From assembly GCF_021535045.1 (NCBI RefSeq), contig NZ_CP091056.1:930001-994000 (forward strand): a DNA stretch of 64,000 nucleotides, in the 5' to 3' direction. Under the pieces are notes generated by a model, which was not told where the DNA came from, ran no database searches, and worked only from the letters and a program-made list of their open reading frames with translations. This stretch comes from Ornithinimicrobium sp. INDO-MA30-4. Its GTDB lineage: Bacteria; Actinomycetota; Actinomycetes; Actinomycetales; Dermatophilaceae. The position numbers and the translations under genes were made by a program. Numbering within the stretch: the stretch's first letter is position 1; each line of letters starts with the position of its first letter. Below, one piece after another: positions 22,133-32,754 of the stretch.

Positions 22133-23994
22133 GTATTTCCCCGACTAATCCCATCGATCAGCTGAGTGAGTTCGATGCCCGGCGCGCGAGGGATGCAACA
22201 GGCGTCTTGGCCGAGCTCAACGCTGCTGGTGTTCTGCACGCCGGAGATGTCCATCTTGCGCAGACCCTCGCTAAATCAACGGAACCCAGCCCGGCGCGGC
22301 CCATGGAGCAACGCGAGTTGGTCGAGTTAGCGATCGCGCTCACCGCGCGAGGCCTGCGCGAAGGCTCAATCTGCGTTGATCTCGAGGTCGAGGTCGAGGC
22401 ACTGGCGGAATCACACCCGATTGGCTGGCCCGACTCCCAAGAATGGCTCAAGGTGTTGCAGTCGGACGAGGTCACCAGAGCCGGTGCCCTCGTGATTGAC
22501 GACGGTCTCGTTTATCTTCAGCGCTTCCACCATCAAGAAGTCAGCCTGGCCGAATCTCTGGCACATCGGGCCGCACTGCCGCCGTTGCCTTTCGACGCTG
22601 AAGCTCTCGGCGAGGCCGCTGCTTGGGTGTTTCCACCCGATGCCAGCTATGACGCCCAGCGAAATGCAGCCCTCACAGCGGTCGCCGCACGCACCAGCGT
22701 CCTCACTGGTGGGCCGGGGACAGGTAAAACGACCGCCATCGCTGGCCTGCTCGCCCTCTTGTGGATCAACGCCCAAGCTTCGCCCAGCGACACCGGCGCA
22801 GCAACAAAGCCCACGCCACGGCGACTCCGGATTGCCCTGGCCGCACCGACTGCCAAGGCCGCCCTTCGCTTGAAGAGGCCATTCACGCCGAGGTCGCTGG
22901 AATCATTGAGCGCGCCCGTCAACACGCTCCAAACTTGGTGGAAGTCACCCAAAAGTGGAGTCCGTTGAAGCGAGCACTTTGCACCGTTTGCTGGGCTCAA
23001 GCGCCTCCTACCGCGCACCAAACTTTCACCGCGACCGCCGGGTGCCCTATGACGTGATCATTGTTGATGAAGCCTCGATGATGCCGTTGTCCTTGGCGGC
23101 TCAATTGGTGGCGGCAACGGCTGACGATACGAGATTGCTGATTGTCGGCGACCCAGACCAGCTGGTGTCGGTAGAAGCTGGAGCCGTGCTATCTGACCTG
23201 GTCAAAGGCCTCGCTACGGGCCAGGCTGGTATCCCTGTCACCACGCTGAATAGAACGCATCGCTTCGACTCACAGATCGGCGACCTAGCGGGGGCAGTCA
23301 AGCGGGGCGATGCGGCGCAGGCGATCGACCTTCTGGAACGCCCGACCGGTGAACGCATCACCTTCCTGAAGACCGAAACAGACGACCCGCCCGCTGTGCT
23401 GCGCCGATCTCTGACTCAACATGCGGTCCGCTTGCATCGAGCCGCAGCAGATTCAGAGCCCGCACGCGCCCTTGAGATCTTGAACGAACACCGACTCTTG
23501 TGTGCTCACCGTGAAGGGCCGGCCGGAGTGGCCGCCTGGAATCGCCAGATTGAACGCTGGCTCGCTGAGCACACGGGCCAACCGCTCTGGGAAGCAATTA
23601 TGTCGGCCGCCCGATCATGGTGACTAAGAACGACCACGGCCTCGGGCTCTATAACGGCGACACTGGGGTGCTGTTCCTTGATGGCGACGACGTGCAGGCA
23701 GCCTTCCCAGCCGATGGCAACTCCCCGGAGCCGCGAATCGTCTCGCTCAGCCAACTGTCGGCGTTTGAGACTGTGCACGCCAGCACCATTCACAAGGCTC
23801 AGGGTAGTCAGGCCCAGGTCGTGACGGTCATCCTCCCTGCCAAGGACTCTGCGTTGTTGACCCGCGAGCTTGTCTACACTGCGATGACCAGAGCCCAATC
23901 GCAGCTCAATGTTGTCGGCACTCCTGAGGTATTTGCCGCCGGTGTCCAACGGCAGGTGCGTCGGGCAAGTGGGCTAGCCGCGCGATTGGGCTAG
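22129..23994 (+). CDS. recD: Exodeoxyribonuclease V alpha subunit RecD
   Basis: 5'-3' SF1 helicase subunit of RecBCD, about 622 residues. The N-terminal domain (MSISPTNPIDQLSEFDARR) binds RecC. The motor has P-loop LTGGPGTGKTTAIAGLLALL, STLHRLLGSS, VIIVDEASMMPLSLAAQL, LLIVGDPDQLVSVEAG, and the C-terminal motifs VHASTIHKAQGSQ and YTAMTRAQSQL. Frameshifts near 22872 (a G-run error restoring RLEEAIHAEVAG), 22960 and 23605 (restoring GRPIMVTKND). Its stop overlaps by two bases the stop of the DUF3592-like gene on the opposite strand. Confidence 0.93.
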
Positions 23995-24375
23995 CTCTCG
24001 TCTTCCTTGCGCAGAAGTTGATGGGTCACCAGCGCGACCATCGCCAGACCAAAAAGATCGGAAGAACATACTCGATTTGTAGGCCCGAGGAAGGCTCGTA
24101 GACGTATAGCTCACGCTCGGGCATCGGGAGAATATCGGACGGGTCATCCGGCAGGTAGGCCACGGTGACTTTGGCCCCCACGTCGTAGCCCGCTGGGTCA
24201 GCCGTGCGCCCGTCATTAAACTCCGCCTCGACAACCTGACCCTCGTTGGTCGTGAACGTCACCGAATAGAGCCAAGTTTCGTAGGACGAAACAGGACGAG
24301 CGGTGAGGGAACCGGGCCGGTAGTTGGTGACTTCTTCGGTGCTGACGTCCCCGATTTCAGCCCACGAAAAACCAC
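23991..24375 (-). CDS. DUF3592-like membrane protein
   Basis: Small protein of about 128 residues. The central part (LYSVTFTTNEGQVVEAEFNDG, then YDVGAKVTVAYLPDDPSDI) is the beta-rich motif of DUF3592 proteins, followed by one hydrophobic C-terminal helix (IEYVLPIFFGLAMVALV) and a short charged end. I propose GTG 24373-24375 as start, which needs one more T in the run just after it; otherwise the frame has no clear start. A second T-run frameshift near 24053 (five T should be six) restores the membrane helix. Its function is unknown. Confidence 0.6.
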
Positions 24376-24503
24376 TGCGACTACCCCTTCACGACTTGTG
24401 GAGTAGTCAGATTTTCACCCACTGAAGACAGCACCAAATTATGCTTCGCCAAATCACTGGCTAGAGTCCACTACAGGGTCATTTCCAAGGATGGAGCAAG
24501 CAC

Positions 24504-25426
24504 GTGGAGTTGCGCACGGTTAGGTATTTTGTGGCGGTCGCAGACGCTGGCTCGGTCTCTGCCGCCACAAAGTTGGTGCACATCACGCAGCCATCACTGT
24601 CCCGACAACTGCATCAGTTGGAGAGCGAGCTGGGCTGCAACTCTTTGCTAGCCGGGACGGTCGACTGCAGCTGACCGCCGCGGGCTTGCGCTTTCTCCCC
24701 ACTGCACGAAACCTGGTGGCCGCAGCAGACAACGCCAAGAACGCAGCCGAAGCGATCCGCAAGGGTCCCCTGGACACCATTCACATAGCCGCACCAACGG
24801 TCACCCTGACGGATGTTCTTGCTCCGTTTATCGCTGGTCTAGGCCCAGGCGACCCAGTGCCCACGGTTTCGGCACTAGACCCGAATCAGGGGTGTGACGC
24901 CCTTGAGCAAGGCGCCGACTTGGTGTTGACCACCGTTGTTCCCCCTCAGCGCTTCAGTCACCAGTGGGTCGCCACGCTGCCAATTCTCGCCTACGTCCCC
25001 GCGGCGCACGCCCTGGCTGCAAAGGAGTATGTCTGTGTCTCGGAGTTGGTGGCACACCACCTCTTGCTCTCCCCCACCGGCACCTACACCCGGACAGCCC
25101 TCGACGCCGTTGTGACCGCGCAAGGCGTGGAATACTCCAGCATTCGGGAGTTCACCTCCAGCCAAATTGCCCAAGCTGTTGCGGCTGCTGGTCACGGTGT
25201 CGCCGTCGTCTCCGATGACTCACGGTTCGAGCTAGTCGGGGTGCCCATTTCGGTGCCAGCAACCGCCAATGAGACACAACGAAGCACCCTGGCTATTGAC
25301 CTCTTTGCCGCCTGGCAACCCGAGCACCACGCCGCGGCGGCCCTGGAGCGCCTAGTCACAACCTTGGGTGGATACGTCGTGCACCTTTACGGAGCAAACA
25401 TGCTCCCAGTTCCAGCAGCTGAATGA
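24504..25426 (+). CDS. LysR family transcriptional regulator
   Basis: About 307 residues. The N-terminal winged helix-turn-helix is clear ([21 protein letters not shown] then [14 protein letters not shown]), followed by a substrate-binding domain of average LysR length. One frameshift near 24633: three G should be four, giving [17 protein letters not shown] start 24504 with GGAG upstream. It points toward, and ends just before, the agmatinase gene on the other strand. A role in amine metabolism is possible by position only, since LysR targets are usually divergent genes, and the divergent neighbour here is the DUF3592-like gene. Confidence 0.85.
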
Positions 25427-25431
25427 CAAAC

Positions 25432-25467
25432 GGGGTCGGTCCAGGCGTGAAAGCCTTGACCGACCCC
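25432..25467. terminator. Bidirectional hairpin between lysR and agmatinase
   Basis: GGGGTCGGTC at 25432-25441 pairs with GACCGACCCC at 25458-25467. An inner AGGC/GCCT pair with a GTGAAA loop extends the stem. It sits exactly between two converging stop codons, so it probably ends both transcripts. There is no long T tract on either side. Confidence 0.7.
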
Positions 25468-25481
25468 ATCACTCAGCCGTA

Positions 25482-26537
25482 CTAGTGGCTGTGCCCGTGA
25501 ATCTCGCCAACCGGGATGGGCGCCTCACGCTCATCAAGCAACGGTAGACCGGGGTCCCACGTCGTCCCGTCGCGCTCATCCTTGCGTCGCCGAGCAATGG
25601 CCGAGAGCGCCTCCAGCACGACACGGTTGCCCAGTGCTGCAGTGATGTCTGCGTGGTCATACGGCGGGCTGACCTCAACAATGTCGATGCCGCAGACCGG
25701 CAACTCCAGGCAAATGCGCCGCACCGAGTCGAGCAATTCTCGCGAGGACAGCCCGCCTGGCTCTGGTGTGCCAGTGCCCGGAGCAGCGCCGGGGTCAACC
25801 ACATCAATGTCGACCGAGAGATAAACGCCTTCGCACTCATCGACCGCGATCGAAAAGGCCTCGGTGAGACAGTTCTGCAACCCCTTGTGACCAATCTCGG
25901 TCATCTCAAAGCTGCGCATCTTTTCACCAGCCATCCACGACAGCGTCTCCGGCTCGGGCCAATAGCCGCGCAGGCCAACCTGCAGGAAGCGGTCACCGCG
26001 CACCGCACCTGATTCGATCAGTCGGCGCATCGGCTGACCGTGACCCCACAAGGAGCCAAACTCCATGTCTCCAGTGTCCGCGTGGGCGTCGAAGTGGATC
26101 ATCGACACCTTGCCCAGGCCGAGGACGTTGGCACAGCCCTTGGCATCTGGATAGGCGATCGAGTGGTCGCCACCCAACGTGACCGGAATTGCTCCCGCCC
26201 GCGAGACGATCTCGACGGCATCTTCCAACGCCTTGAGCGACGTCATGATGTCGCCGTTGAACATCTCTACGTCACCAGCGTCATACACCTTGAGGTCTTT
26301 AAGCCCGTCAGTGCGCAACGCCAACGATGGGCGAGACCCATCGTGCGGCAAATAGTCCGTCATTCGAATCGCCTGAGGGCCAAACCTGGCCCCCGAGCGA
26401 TACGAGGCACCTGCATCAAACGGCGCACCCAAGATGACGACATCCGCGTCGGCAAACGTGCTGGGATCAGTCAGGTCGCAGCGTTCAACGCCCAAGAAAG
26501 TAATGTCCGGGCCGAACATGGGGCCGTAACGAGCCAT
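25482..26537 (-). CDS. speB: Agmatinase
   Basis: Mn-dependent ureohydrolase that converts agmatine to putrescine and urea. The 351-residue protein shows all metal-ligand blocks: GGDHSIAYPD, IHFDAHADTGD and SVDIDVVDPGAAPGTGTPEPGG. The agmatinase-like N-terminus (ILGAPFDAGASYRSGARFGP) separates it from arginase. It ends in a short His-rich tail (HGHSH). It is followed upstream, on the same strand, by an amino-acid/polyamine permease only two bases away and then by a copper amine oxidase. The three look like one amine-use transcript. Frame intact. Confidence 0.92.
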   Translation of the reverse strand: MARYGPMFGPDITFLGVERCDLTDPSTFADADVVILGAPFDAGASYRSGARFGPQAIRMTDYLPHDGSRPSLALRTDGLKDLKVYDAGDVEMFNGDIMTSLKALEDAVEIVSRAGAIPVTLGGDHSIAYPDAKGCANVLGLGKVSMIHFDAHADTGDMEFGSLWGHGQPMRRLIESGAVRGDRFLQVGLRGYWPEPETLSWMAGEKMRSFEMTEIGHKGLQNCLTEAFSIAVDECEGVYLSVDIDVVDPGAAPGTGTPEPGGLSSRELLDSVRRICLELPVCGIDIVEVSPPYDHADITAALGNRVVLEALSAIARRRKDERDGTTWDPGLPLLDEREAPIPVGEIHGHSH

Positions 26538-26539
26538 CC

Positions 26540-28047
26540 TTACTTCACTTCCTTGAGTTCAAGGGCTTCCTGGTTGTCCGTCTCGGCCGTTGTCTGCGGC
26601 AGAGTCTCGCCACGGAAGAAGGCCGGGTTCTTCATCCAGAGGAAAGCCATGAAGACCAAACCGCCCAGGATCATTCCCAAGCCAAGGATCAACACGAGAC
26701 CAACACCGGCGATGGCGGCGCCACTGCCGTAGGCCGGGTCAGCGCTGTCTCGCAGGGTGATGAGGAAGACGAAGAACAGGCCCAACCCACCTAGCAGTGG
26801 GAACAGGAACTTGAAAGTGAAGTTGAAGGCATTGGCAAACAACTGGTTGCGGAAGTAGTAGATGCAGGCGAACGCGGTCAGTCCGTAGTAGAAGCAGATC
26901 GCGATACCGAGGGAGTAGATCGTGTCCAGCAAGACGCGCTCGCTGACAATCGTCATCACGGTGTAGAAGCCACCAGCAGCAATGCCAGCGGTCATGATGG
27001 CCACCGTCGGGGTCTTTGCACCGGGTGAATCTTCTGCAGGCCGGCTGGCAGTGCCTTGTAGGAGGACATGGCCAACATGGTGCGTGTGGTGGGGAAGAAC
27101 GTGGTGATCAAGGATGCTGCCGAGGAGGCCAGCACAGCCAAGAAGAGCAAAATGCCGAAGTTACCCATGACTGGTTCTGCCAGCACGCCAAACACGTTGT
27201 CGGCCGTGTCGGGGTTGGCCAGGCCGATGCCCGTTTCGCCCAGGCCCGCATACATCTGGGTGGCGATGCTGACGATGAGGTAAGTCAACAGAATCGAGAC
27301 GACGCACAACAGCGCAGCGCGGCCTGGGATCTTCTCGCGGTCCTTGGACTCTTCGTTGACCGTGAGCGACACATCCCATCCCCAGAAGGCAAAGATCGAG
27401 CCGGACAGGCCAGCAATAAAGGCCGACAACGTCAGTCCGGACGGGCTAAACCAATCCCAACTGAAGTCCAGGCCGACGCCTGACTCGCCGTGCTTGGCAA
27501 TCGCCAGCACCGAAAAGATGAGCAGGATGATGAGTTGGAAGCTCACCAAGACGATCTGCACCTTTTCGGTGGCGTCAACGCCGCGGTATGCGACGTAACT
27601 GGCGATCCCCAAGAACGCCAGGCAGGTGAGGACGTTAATTGGAGTGTTCAGCCACAGGTCAGCGATGGTTTGGCTGCCGAACACCTCGCCAAAGAACTGG
27701 TAGAAGAACTGGACGGCAACAGCGGCCAAGTTGGACAGCACGAAGATGGTGGCCAAGATCGCTGTCCAGCCACCCAGCCAGCCGATGACCGGGCCGAAAG
27801 CCTTGGTCGTCCAGGTGAAGGAGGTGCCGCAGTCGGGCGAGACCTTGTTCATCTCACGGTAGGCATAGGCGGCGAAGAACATCGGCAGGAAGCCCGCGAT
27901 GATGACCACTGGCACTTTGGCCCCGGCGCTGGCGGCCAAGATGCCAATCGTTGCGGTCAGGGCATAGGCCGGGGCAACAGAAGAAATACTTAGAACGGTG
28001 CTACCTATCAGGCCGACTGAGTCGCCCTTTAGCCCTTTATCGGCCAT
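26540..28047 (-). CDS. APC family amino acid/polyamine permease
   Basis: About 502 residues with around twelve transmembrane helices. The start MADKGLKGDSVGLIGSTVLS and SSVAPAYALTATIG are typical of APC-superfamily permeases. SPDCGTSFTWTTKAFGPVIGWLGGW and GWDVSLTVNEESKDREK are conserved loops of the group. One frameshift near 27013 joins LQKIHPKTPTVAIMTAG. Being cotranscribed between agmatinase and amine oxidase suggests uptake of agmatine, putrescine or a related amine, but the substrate is inferred from context. Confidence 0.87.
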
Positions 28048-28094
28048 GTCATTGTCCTCAACATCGTTGTCGCGGGAAGGCTATGAGGTGCGAC

Positions 28095-28123
28095 GGCGAG
28101 TGCCCAGCCTGGGAGCACTCGCC
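28095..28123. other. Intercistronic stem-loop between amine oxidase and permease
   Basis: GGCGAGTGC at 28095-28103 pairs with GCACTCGCC at 28115-28123, with a CCA/TGG extension inside. No T tract follows on the minus strand. It is more likely an RNA-stabilising or attenuating hairpin within the amine oxidase-permease transcript than a full terminator. Confidence 0.45.
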
Positions 28124-28135
28124 GCCTTCATGCTG

Positions 28136-30110
28136 TTAGTGGCAGGACATGCCCTTGGGCTTGGACCGCGGTGCGTCCAACGACGGGTTTTGGTCAAAGA
28201 AGCCAAACGGCTTCAGCCAGAACGACACGGTGTCGGACGGCATCATCGGCCAGTCCTCGATGCGAGTGATGTGGTGCACGCCGAAGACATACCAGAGCAC
28301 GAGGTCTTCGTCGATCAGGTTCGCGTCGTCCTTGATCCAGGTGGTGATGCCTTCGCCACCCACCGACTGGGTCGGGTAGTCACCCGCTGGCCAGCGCTCG
28401 GCCGGGTCTTCTGCGGTGACCCACAGTTGGTGACCAATCACGGGCGCGCGCTTGTAGACCGGTGAAGACTCATCCAGCATCGCTGGGAAGGCATCGCCCG
28501 GAACGATCTTGTATGCGGTGTTGCTGCCCAACTTGTTGGTCTTGTTGGGGTTCATCACCTTCCATGCCCGCTGGGTCTCCCAGTTGAAGTCCCGACCGGC
28601 ATCCTTTTCGGAAGCAATCTGGGTCTGCTGGGTTTGCAGCGCGAGACCGTAGGGGTTCTCCTCGGAAATCGGAGCCGCCGAGGAGTCGACCTCGACCAAG
28701 GTGTTGCCTTCGCCGTCGACGTCCAGGTCCATCCGAGCAACGATGAAGTGCTGGTGGAAGGGCGCATACGTGCGGGTGTCAACCAGCGTCCCGCTCGGCG
28801 GTGCCTTGTCGCTATCGTTTTCCAGCGGAGTGGTCACCATGGCACCGGTCGCGCGGACCTCGCACTCGATGTTGCCGTCCTGGTAGAAGCGCCAGTAGAC
28901 CAGGTATTCGTAGTTGGCCACCGTTGCGTGGAACGACACCACCATCCGGCGCATCCGGCGCACTTCAGCGCTGCCGTCGCCATCAACGTGCTTCCACAGG
29001 ACCGCGTTGTCTTCCTCGTGCAGACACATAGCCTGCTTGATGGTCTCCGGCTCGCCCTTGCTGTTGTTGATGACCGCGTCGATGTAGGTGATCTCACCGA
29101 GGCAGTCGCAACCCAAGCTGAGGGAAGTCGTCATGTAGCCCAGACCCCACTCACCAATGTCGAAGGCGGTGCGACGGTAGTGGTCATAGCCGGGGTCGCG
29201 GTAGGGAACGACCATTTCGGCGAACGACATCCGGTATGCGACGTCGCGCTCTTCGCCCTGATCGTTGAAGCTGATCTGGTGCAGCGTCATACCCTCACGG
29301 AAGTTGAAGCCAACCCGCATCTTCCAGTTTTGCCAGGTCAGTTCGTTGCCATCGAGGGTGAAGGAGACCCCCTCTGGCTGCACGATGTCGAGTGGCTTGA
29401 GGTCTTCGCGGATGGGCTTGTCGCGCAACTCGGGCACGTATTCGCCATCAACTTCGGGCAGGCCGTAGTCGTGGTGGTCCTCGATATCCAGCAACTCAAG
29501 GGTGTTCATGTCCACGATGAGTTTGAGGCCCGAGATCGGGTGCGCGTAGGGTTGCCCGTGGGTGTCTTGCGCAGCCACAGGTCGCACCAACCGAGCCGGC
29601 GATCGCGCCACTGCTCGGGCATAACCTCGCGGCCGTAGGTCCAGACGTCAATCAGGACCAGCGACATGTCGGTGATGCCACGCTCCGACAGCACCTTGAC
29701 CACGTCGGGGTGGACTCGGAGGGCTTCGTCAACGTCGTGGTACTCGTCGACAGTGAAGTTTGGGGTGACGTCGGGGATGTGCGTCCAGGAGGCAACTGAG
29801 TCAGCGGCCAAGTCAACGACGCCTTCAAAGGTCTCGTTGTTTTCGCGGTCCCACAACACGGCAATGGCCTTGCGCGGCATCGCGTCGCCGGGCGTCCAGG
29901 CTTTGACCTCAGCCTTAGGTGGCTCTTGCATCTCGATGGATGCAAAACGCCAGGATTCAGACACTCCTGGTCGCGCCGCAGGATGCTTGCCACCGACCGG
30001 AACTCGTCGGAGGACAGTGGATCTAGGGGGTGAGATGACAAGGGAGTCTCTTTCGGCAGACGACAGTGGCTTGGCCAAGAGTCTCGCCGTTCTGCCCGCC
30101 GGTCAATCAC
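28136..30110 (-). CDS. Primary amine oxidase (copper/topaquinone)
   Basis: Oxidises primary amines to aldehydes with release of ammonia and hydrogen peroxide. About 655 residues, normal for the family. The topaquinone precursor tyrosine is in ATVANYEYLVYW (consensus N-Y-D/E-Y). Copper ligands are the HQH pair in APFHQHFIVARMDLDVDG and a late histidine in FGVHHITRIEDWPMM. Two frameshifts: near 29965 one G is missing (restoring RRDQGVSESWRF), and near 29590 (restoring LWLRAAQDTHGQPYAHP). The N-terminus is uncertain; I took the open frame from GTG 30110, which may include non-coding residues. No signal peptide is seen. The aldehyde could be passed to the dehydrogenase at 37.2 kb. Confidence 0.9.
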
Positions 30111-30156
30111 CCTTTTGCATAGCGCGTATGCCTGCTAGGCAATTCGCCTTGATTGA

Positions 30157-31903
30157 CTAGACGAGAGGTGTTTGTAGGCGCCTTAACCGTGAGGTCAACA
30201 GCTCGGTCCGCTCCTGATTGCCATGCAATTGGACGTAGCGCTGACCAAAGATGGCCAAGAGCGCATCGTCCAACCGGCGGACCGCTCCAGGCGGGTAGCG
30301 ATAGCCCAATTGCACGCTGATAGCCGCCGAATCAACGGATCGCAGCAAGTCGCCCAACTCCCCTAGCGAGGTCACGCCGAGCTCTAGCAGCAACCCGGAC
30401 ACCCACTCGTAGTGCTCCGTGCGCGACCAGCCCGCCTCTGGAATCGTCGCCGACAGGAACGCCGTTAAGTCCTGGGCGCTGATTCGGGGATCGCTCGGGT
30501 CGGCTTCCCCCAACTCGTGGCCCGAACGCTCTTGGAGGCGCTCGCGGATCTTCGAGAACTCGGCGTCGGCCAGCTCTAAGAGGCCGGCTGCGAGCGTGAA
30601 ACGGCGATCTAGGTCCGGCGCATCCTGCTCAGACACGGTGCCCTTGTAGCGGATGTCGTGCTCAAACTCGGCCCAGGCGTGCTGCAACACCGTGCGCAGT
30701 TGGACGGAAGCCGTGTGCTGCCTAATTTCGGCACGCTCATGGTCGGGTGCCACTTGGACCAACAAGTGGCGTGAGCTATACCCGAATCGCCCTTCTCGAG
30801 CCGTTTCTTCGCCCATGTCTCTGTCGTCATGGATGGCAAATTGGTCAGCCAGCAAATCTGCCACAGCAGCGACATCACTTTGCACATAGGTGACGACCCG
30901 CAGGCCGATCTGATCAGTGATTTGATTCAGCGGGTCCGGATAGACAGGGCCCCGTCGACGTGCCGGTTCGCTTTGCCGGCAAAAGAGGCCACCGACTTTG
31001 TTCGGGCCGTCACGCTCAGATAGTTAATGCCCGCGTCGTCCAACAACTGGGTCAGGGCTTGCTGATAGGACTCAGTGATTCCCGTTAGCCCTGGATACCG
31101 CTCGGCATATTGCTGCACTGCAGCGTGCACCAAGGTTGGCGCCAGCCGCGGCGACACTTCGGGGCGGATGCGAGCCACACCCAACCTCGGGGTCACGATG
31201 GCGCCCTCCTCCGCCGAGCCATAAACAGAAACATCGGCGGGCCGCCGATCCGAGAACATTGCAATGTAGGCGCACAACACAGCGTCAATTTGATCTTCAG
31301 CAATGCGCAGTTGGCTCTTACGCCGGGCAGAAGTCACCCGCTCACGCAATTCGATCCAGAGCGGAGAGTCGGCTAACGCCAACGCTGGGTCATATTCGCT
31401 CAGGCCCTCCATCAACGTCACCAGGCGCAGCAACTCCCCTTTAAGCCCCTCAAAGGTTCGACCTGGTTTGTTCTTGTATTTGATGGTCTTGGAAAGGCCA
31501 AAGAGTGCAATCGTGGCCGGGTGTGGATACACCTCAAGGCCACGACGCGAACTCTGCCCGAGCGGTGTCAGGTCAAGACCCAATTCTTGAGCAATTCGCA
31601 TCGCTCTGGTCCCGTTGCTGAACTCAGGCTTCGCCGTATTTGAGGGTGTGCTCCGGCTTCAAAGCCAGCGAAGTCCTTGTTTAAAGCCGCCTCGGCACCA
31701 CGGTTACCGCTGGGGTTTTTCACGATGATGGGGGCATCAAAACCCACCACGATCGGCCCCAATAAATAGGCCTGGATAACTGATCGGATGTCCGCGTCAC
31801 TCATCACTGAAGCGACGTGCAACAGCGTGCCGTCGCCCGCCAGCACGGCAACGCCGGTGGGTTTACGGGCGCCCCAGGCAAGATCAAGGCCAATGTAGTG
31901 CAT
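30157..31903 (-). CDS. Fusion of DUF429 (RNase H-like) and RelA/SpoT alarmone synthetase domains
   Basis: About 580 residues. Residues 1-235 are a DUF429 domain (MHYIGLDLAWGARKPTGVAVL, VVGFDAPIIVKN, GLEVYPHPATIALFG, EDQIDAVLCAYIA), an RNase H-like fold. Without any break in frame this continues into a RelA/SpoT synthetase domain: ARTKSVASFAGKANR, DQIGLRVVTYV, GYSSRHLLVQV, LQHAWAEFEHDIRYKG. This is the architecture of Mycobacterium smegmatis MS_RHII-RSD, reported as RNase HII plus (p)ppGpp synthetase. The usual Glu of the E-x-Q-x-R-T motif is Ser here (SVQLRT). Two frameshifts: near 31645 (a C run) inside DUF429 and near 30940 inside the synthetase. There is no hydrolase domain. It lies between amine oxidase and FrnE. 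Confidence 0.85.
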
Positions 31904-31995
31904 TACGCCACTCTGACAGAAACGCTCGGTTATTCGAGCATTGGGCGAATGGGCAATGGCGGAACACCTGAACCCTTTGTCGTGTTGACCCATGC

Positions 31996-32754
31996 ATGAG
32001 CGAACCCATCACCATTGAAGTTTGGTCCGACGTCGTATGCCCGTGGTGCTACATCGGAAAGCGCCGTCTCGAAACTGCGCTCGGCGACGTCGGCTCCGGC
32101 GATGTTGAGGTCATTTGGCGAGCCTTTCAACTCGATCCAAATTCACCTCGCCCCGGCGAGCCTGGCCACGGTCAAGGAATGGCCGAGCACTTGGGCCAAA
32201 AGTATGGCGGCGGCATCGAGGCTGGCCAACAAATGAATGAGCAGATGACCAAGGTCGCCGCAGGCGAAGGCCTCGACTTCCATCTCGACCTGGTGGGCAC
32301 CGGCAACACGACCGACGCCCACCGCCTGCTGCACTTGGCGGCCGAGGAAAGCACGAACTTGCAGGATGCCCTGAAGGAACGGTTCTTCGCCGCCTTCTTC
32401 ACCCAGGGACTCGACACCTCTTCACCCGAGGTGCTGTCGAAGTTGGCCATTGAGGTGGGCTTGAACGCTGACCGTGTGGCTGAAGTGCTGGCCTCCAATG
32501 AATTCAGCACTGAGGTCCGCACCGAGATGGCCCAGGCTCAGGCCTATGGAGCCAATGGCGTTCCCTTTACCGTCGTGAATGGCACCTATGGCATCTCTGG
32601 CGCGCAGCCAGCGAGCGTCTTTGCCGAGGCCATCCAGCGAGCCCGGGCCGACCAGGCGCCCCAACTAACCGCCGTCCAGGGCGATGCGGATGCGAGCGCC
32701 TGCGGCCCAGATGGCTGCGCCGTCCCGGAAGCGCAAGACGGCACGAGCAACTAG
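31996..32754 (+). CDS. DsbA family oxidoreductase (FrnE-like)
   Basis: Thioredoxin-fold protein of 252 residues with the redox motif CPWC in WSDVVCPWCYIGKRRLE and the FrnE/DsbA insertion domain. No signal peptide, so it acts in the cytoplasm. The cis-proline loop is in GANGVPFTVVNGTYGISGAQ. A C-terminal extension holds two more cysteines (ACGPDGCAVPE), as in some FrnE proteins that carry a second redox pair. Likely role: handling oxidised thiols or oxidative stress. Start ATG 31996. It is divergent from the DUF429-RelA gene (92 bases) and converges on the GntR gene, overlapping its end by four bases. Confidence 0.9.
   Translation: MSEPITIEVWSDVVCPWCYIGKRRLETALGDVGSGDVEVIWRAFQLDPNSPRPGEPGHGQGMAEHLGQKYGGGIEAGQQMNEQMTKVAAGEGLDFHLDLVGTGNTTDAHRLLHLAAEESTNLQDALKERFFAAFFTQGLDTSSPEVLSKLAIEVGLNADRVAEVLASNEFSTEVRTEMAQAQAYGANGVPFTVVNGTYGISGAQPASVFAEAIQRARADQAPQLTAVQGDADASACGPDGCAVPEAQDGTSN

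Noticed and set aside
28634..29638. 334-residue plus-strand frame opposite the amine oxidase
   Set aside because: It is antisense to the topaquinone and copper-site region of a recognisable enzyme and has no motif of its own.
30157..32754. Toxin-antitoxin pair of the toxic small alarmone synthetase type
   Set aside because: The synthetase is fused to a DUF429 domain, and the neighbour on the other strand is a FrnE-like oxidoreductase, not an antitoxin.
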